44,763 nt of DNA from Paracoccaceae bacterium. Lineage in GTDB: Bacteria > Pseudomonadota > Alphaproteobacteria > Rhodobacterales > Rhodobacteraceae. The translations under genes were made by a program, and so were the position numbers. The number at the start of each line of letters is the position of its first letter. Within the stretch, counting starts at the first letter, position 1. The stretch covers positions 1-44,763 of the forward strand of contig JANQRE010000035.1 of assembly GCA_028284705.1 (NCBI GenBank), in the 5' to 3' direction. Under the pieces are notes generated by a model. That model was not told the origin of the DNA. It did not search any database and saw only the letters and a program-made list of their open reading frames with translations. Shown here piece by piece: positions 43,481-44,763 of this stretch.

Positions 43481-43525
43481 TCTCTACCATTGCCTCTTAG
43501 GTCTTACAGTTCGGTTTAATTTCGG

Positions 43526-43551
43526 TCACTTCAAGTGATTTCTGATCACTT
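43526..43551. promoter_or_regulatory. Clustered TCACTT/AAGTGA sites between clpA and the methyltransferase gene
   Basis: TCACTT-C-AAGTGA (43526-43538) overlaps AAGTGAT-N5-ATCACTT (43533-43551), giving three half-sites in alternating orientation within 26 bp. A fourth, degenerate one follows (GTGAAGTG just after 43556). This looks like an operator for a dimeric regulator in a 252-bp divergent region. The regulator is unknown, and I cannot place promoters reliably. Confidence 0.45.
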
Positions 43552-43687
43552 TGGCTGTGAAGTGCCCATTTTCTTAAGAAACTGTTCATTTTTTGCACAC
43601 ATTGGCGCAACGTCGCGGTGATTGAATTTTGCTTGGAAATTCAAGGGCGGAGTGCGAGATTTGCGCGCGAGTCCCGGAGGATAGCCC

Positions 43688-44443
43688 GTGCATCTCGACG
43701 TGCAGGATTTGAACAAGTTTTATTACCGCACGGGGCTTGGCCGTGTGGCGCAACGGGCTGTGCGCGATCAACTGACCGAACTGTGGCCGGATACCAAGAG
43801 CGAAACGGTTGTGGGCTTTGGCTTTGCGGCGCCTCTCTTGCGCCCCTATCTGGAACCGAGCCGTCGCGTGGTGGCGCTGATGCCGGGACCGCAAGGGGTG
43901 ATCCATTGGCCTGCGGGTATGCCGAATGTCTCTGTCCTGTGCGAAGAAACCCGCTGGCCGCTGCAGACCGGGCAGGCGGACAAGATCGTGATGCTGCACG
44001 GGTTGGAGACTTGCGAAAACCCCACATCGCTGTTGGAGGAATGCTGGCGGGTTTTGGGGCCGGGGGGACGCGCACTCTTTGTCGTGCCGAACCGGGGTGG
44101 GCTCTGGGCGCGCCGGGATGCTACGCCATTTGGCTACGGGCGGCCCTATACGCTGACGCAATTGGAAGTTCAGTTGAAACGCCACCAATTCGTGCCGACG
44201 CGCCACCGGGCGGCGCTCTTTGCTCTGCCGAGCCACAAGAAGTTCTGGCTGCGCTCCTCCGCCGTGATCGAAAAGCTCGGGCGCAAGATTTCGAACCACT
44301 ATGCCGGGGGTGTGTTGATGGTGGAGGCCACAAAGCAGGTCTACGCGCCGAAGAAACGCGGTCTTAAAGTCGATGTGCGTGCGCCGCTGCGTGCGCTTGA
44401 AGGTGGCCCTGTTCCAGCGGCTGGTCGCGTTCATCGCGGGTGA
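43688..44443 (+). CDS. Class I SAM-dependent methyltransferase, 251 aa
   Basis: The GTG at 43688 has GGAGGA about 6 nt upstream. The SAM-binding loop is degenerate ([17 protein letters not shown]), but the later blocks are typical: [61 protein letters not shown]. It resembles the DUF/methyltransferase-11 proteins encoded next to glyoxalase II in alphaproteobacteria, although gloB is not in the window. The substrate is unknown. A short terminator follows immediately. Confidence 0.87.
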   Translation: MHLDVQDLNKFYYRTGLGRVAQRAVRDQLTELWPDTKSETVVGFGFAAPLLRPYLEPSRRVVALMPGPQGVIHWPAGMPNVSVLCEETRWPLQTGQADKIVMLHGLETCENPTSLLEECWRVLGPGGRALFVVPNRGGLWARRDATPFGYGRPYTLTQLEVQLKRHQFVPTRHRAALFALPSHKKFWLRSSAVIEKLGRKISNHYAGGVLMVEATKQVYAPKKRGLKVDVRAPLRALEGGPVPAAGRVHRG

Positions 44444-44445
44444 CT

Positions 44446-44466
44446 CGGGCGTTTTTCCCGTTTTTT
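44446..44466 (+). terminator. Short intrinsic terminator after the methyltransferase gene
   Basis: CGGG (44446-44449) pairs with CCCG (44457-44460) and is followed directly by six T residues (44461-44466), 3 nt after the stop codon. The stem is only 4 bp, so strength is uncertain, but the T run and position fit. Confidence 0.55.
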
Positions 44467-44688
44467 GACATTTCTCAGGTAGCTTCAAACCGTCGCAGTT
44501 GCAGGCCGTTAGCCTCATCCCTCGAAAATCAAGGCGTATTCAGCGGAATTTTTGTGCCCATTCGGCATTGCGGCATCGGCAACCCTTTGCTACATGACCG
44601 CTGATTTTGGGGGGACGCCTGTCGCGCGCCCGTCTCATGCATGGCCCGAACGCATCCTGCGCGGGCGTAAGAAATCGGAAGGGTGGAC
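44467..44688 (+). promoter_or_regulatory. Upstream region of the ATP synthase operon
   Basis: 222 bp without a credible gene before atpH. A possible promoter is TTGCGG near 44567 with TACATG 17 bp downstream (extended TGCTACATG). The SD is GGAAGGG at 44678-44684. The promoter assignment is weak. Confidence 0.35.
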
Positions 44689-44763
44689 GTGTCCGAACCA
44701 GTCGCGATCTCAACTGGCATTGCGCAACGCTACGCAACTGCCGTTTTCGAATTGGCCAAAGAG
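44689..44763 (+). CDS. atpH: F1Fo ATP synthase delta subunit, N-terminal 25 residues (3' end outside window)
   Basis: The GTG at 44689 with GGAAGGG 4-5 nt upstream opens a frame reading SEPVAISTGIAQRYATAVFE then LAKE to the window edge. This matches the conserved AtpH start (xSGIAxRYAxAxFxLAxE), and the Rhodobacter-type SEP prefix is recognisable. The delta subunit links F1 to Fo through subunit b. In alphaproteobacteria atpH leads the atpHAGDC operon, so the rest should follow immediately downstream. Confidence 0.9.
   Translation, partial: MSEPVAISTGIAQRYATAVFELAKE

Noticed and set aside
43520-43687. Heat-shock (RpoH-type) promoter for clpA
   Set aside because: CTTGAA strings occur, but no CCCCAT-type -10 box lies at the required distance.

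Overview
The window looks like the chromosome of an alphaproteobacterium, most likely a Rhodobacteraceae (Roseobacter group) species. The grounds are moderately high GC with GC-rich third positions, a phosphatidylcholine synthase, a DUF2125 protein, a dimethylglycine-dehydrogenase-like oxidoreductase divergent from a non-pyrrolysine MttB homologue, and the start of an atpH gene with a Rhodobacter-like N-terminus at the right edge. Nearly all of it is ordinary chromosome. I see no rRNA, tRNA, CRISPR array, insertion sequence or prophage.

Layout. 1-2.8 kb: 3' end of an SPFH/slipin gene, a small unknown protein, a minus-strand pair (double CDGSH iron-sulfur protein and DUF2237), and a secreted PHB-depolymerase-like hydrolase followed by three tandem hairpins. 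2.8-7.4 kb: a 1225-residue CheB-CheR-coiled coil-PAS protein divergent from an unknown 226-residue protein. 7.4-11.7 kb: a covalent-flavin GcvT-type dehydrogenase and an MttB-family methyltransferase, divergent around a 376-bp region full of symmetric sites. 11.8-21.6 kb: truA, the YcjX/YcjF pair, a cNMP-domain/thioredoxin-reductase-like fusion, a flavin monooxygenase, ileS and ogt. 21.7-29.2 kb: a beta-barrel-like protein with internal repeats, pcs, a cytochrome-P460-like protein, DUF484-xerC, a DUF808 membrane protein, a GSU2403-type nucleotidyltransferase behind an AT-rich repeat leader, and fsa. 29.3-35.2 kb: a LysE-type exporter, priA, and a tightly packed hisC-tyrA-extensin-like operon. 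35.3-41.1 kb: DUF2125, a ChaC-type cyclotransferase, a MotA/MotB-like pair and an M23 peptidase. 41.1-44.8 kb: clpA, a methyltransferase and the start of atpH.

How genes work together. Likely co-transcribed groups (overlapping or nearly touching genes) are CDGSH-DUF2237, ycjX-ycjF and probably the cNMP-reductase, DUF484-xerC, LysE-priA, hisC-tyrA-extensin, the MotA/MotB-like pair, and clpA-M23. The best candidate for an under-described system is the stator-like pair at 37.0-40.1 kb. Its MotB-type subunit keeps the ion-binding Asp and an OmpA peptidoglycan-binding domain, but carries about 400 residues of predicted periplasmic coiled coil between them. Next come the divergent methylamine-type locus with paired palindromes, and the nucleotidyltransferase leader, in which three repeat units form hairpins and the last one appears to bury the ribosome-binding site.
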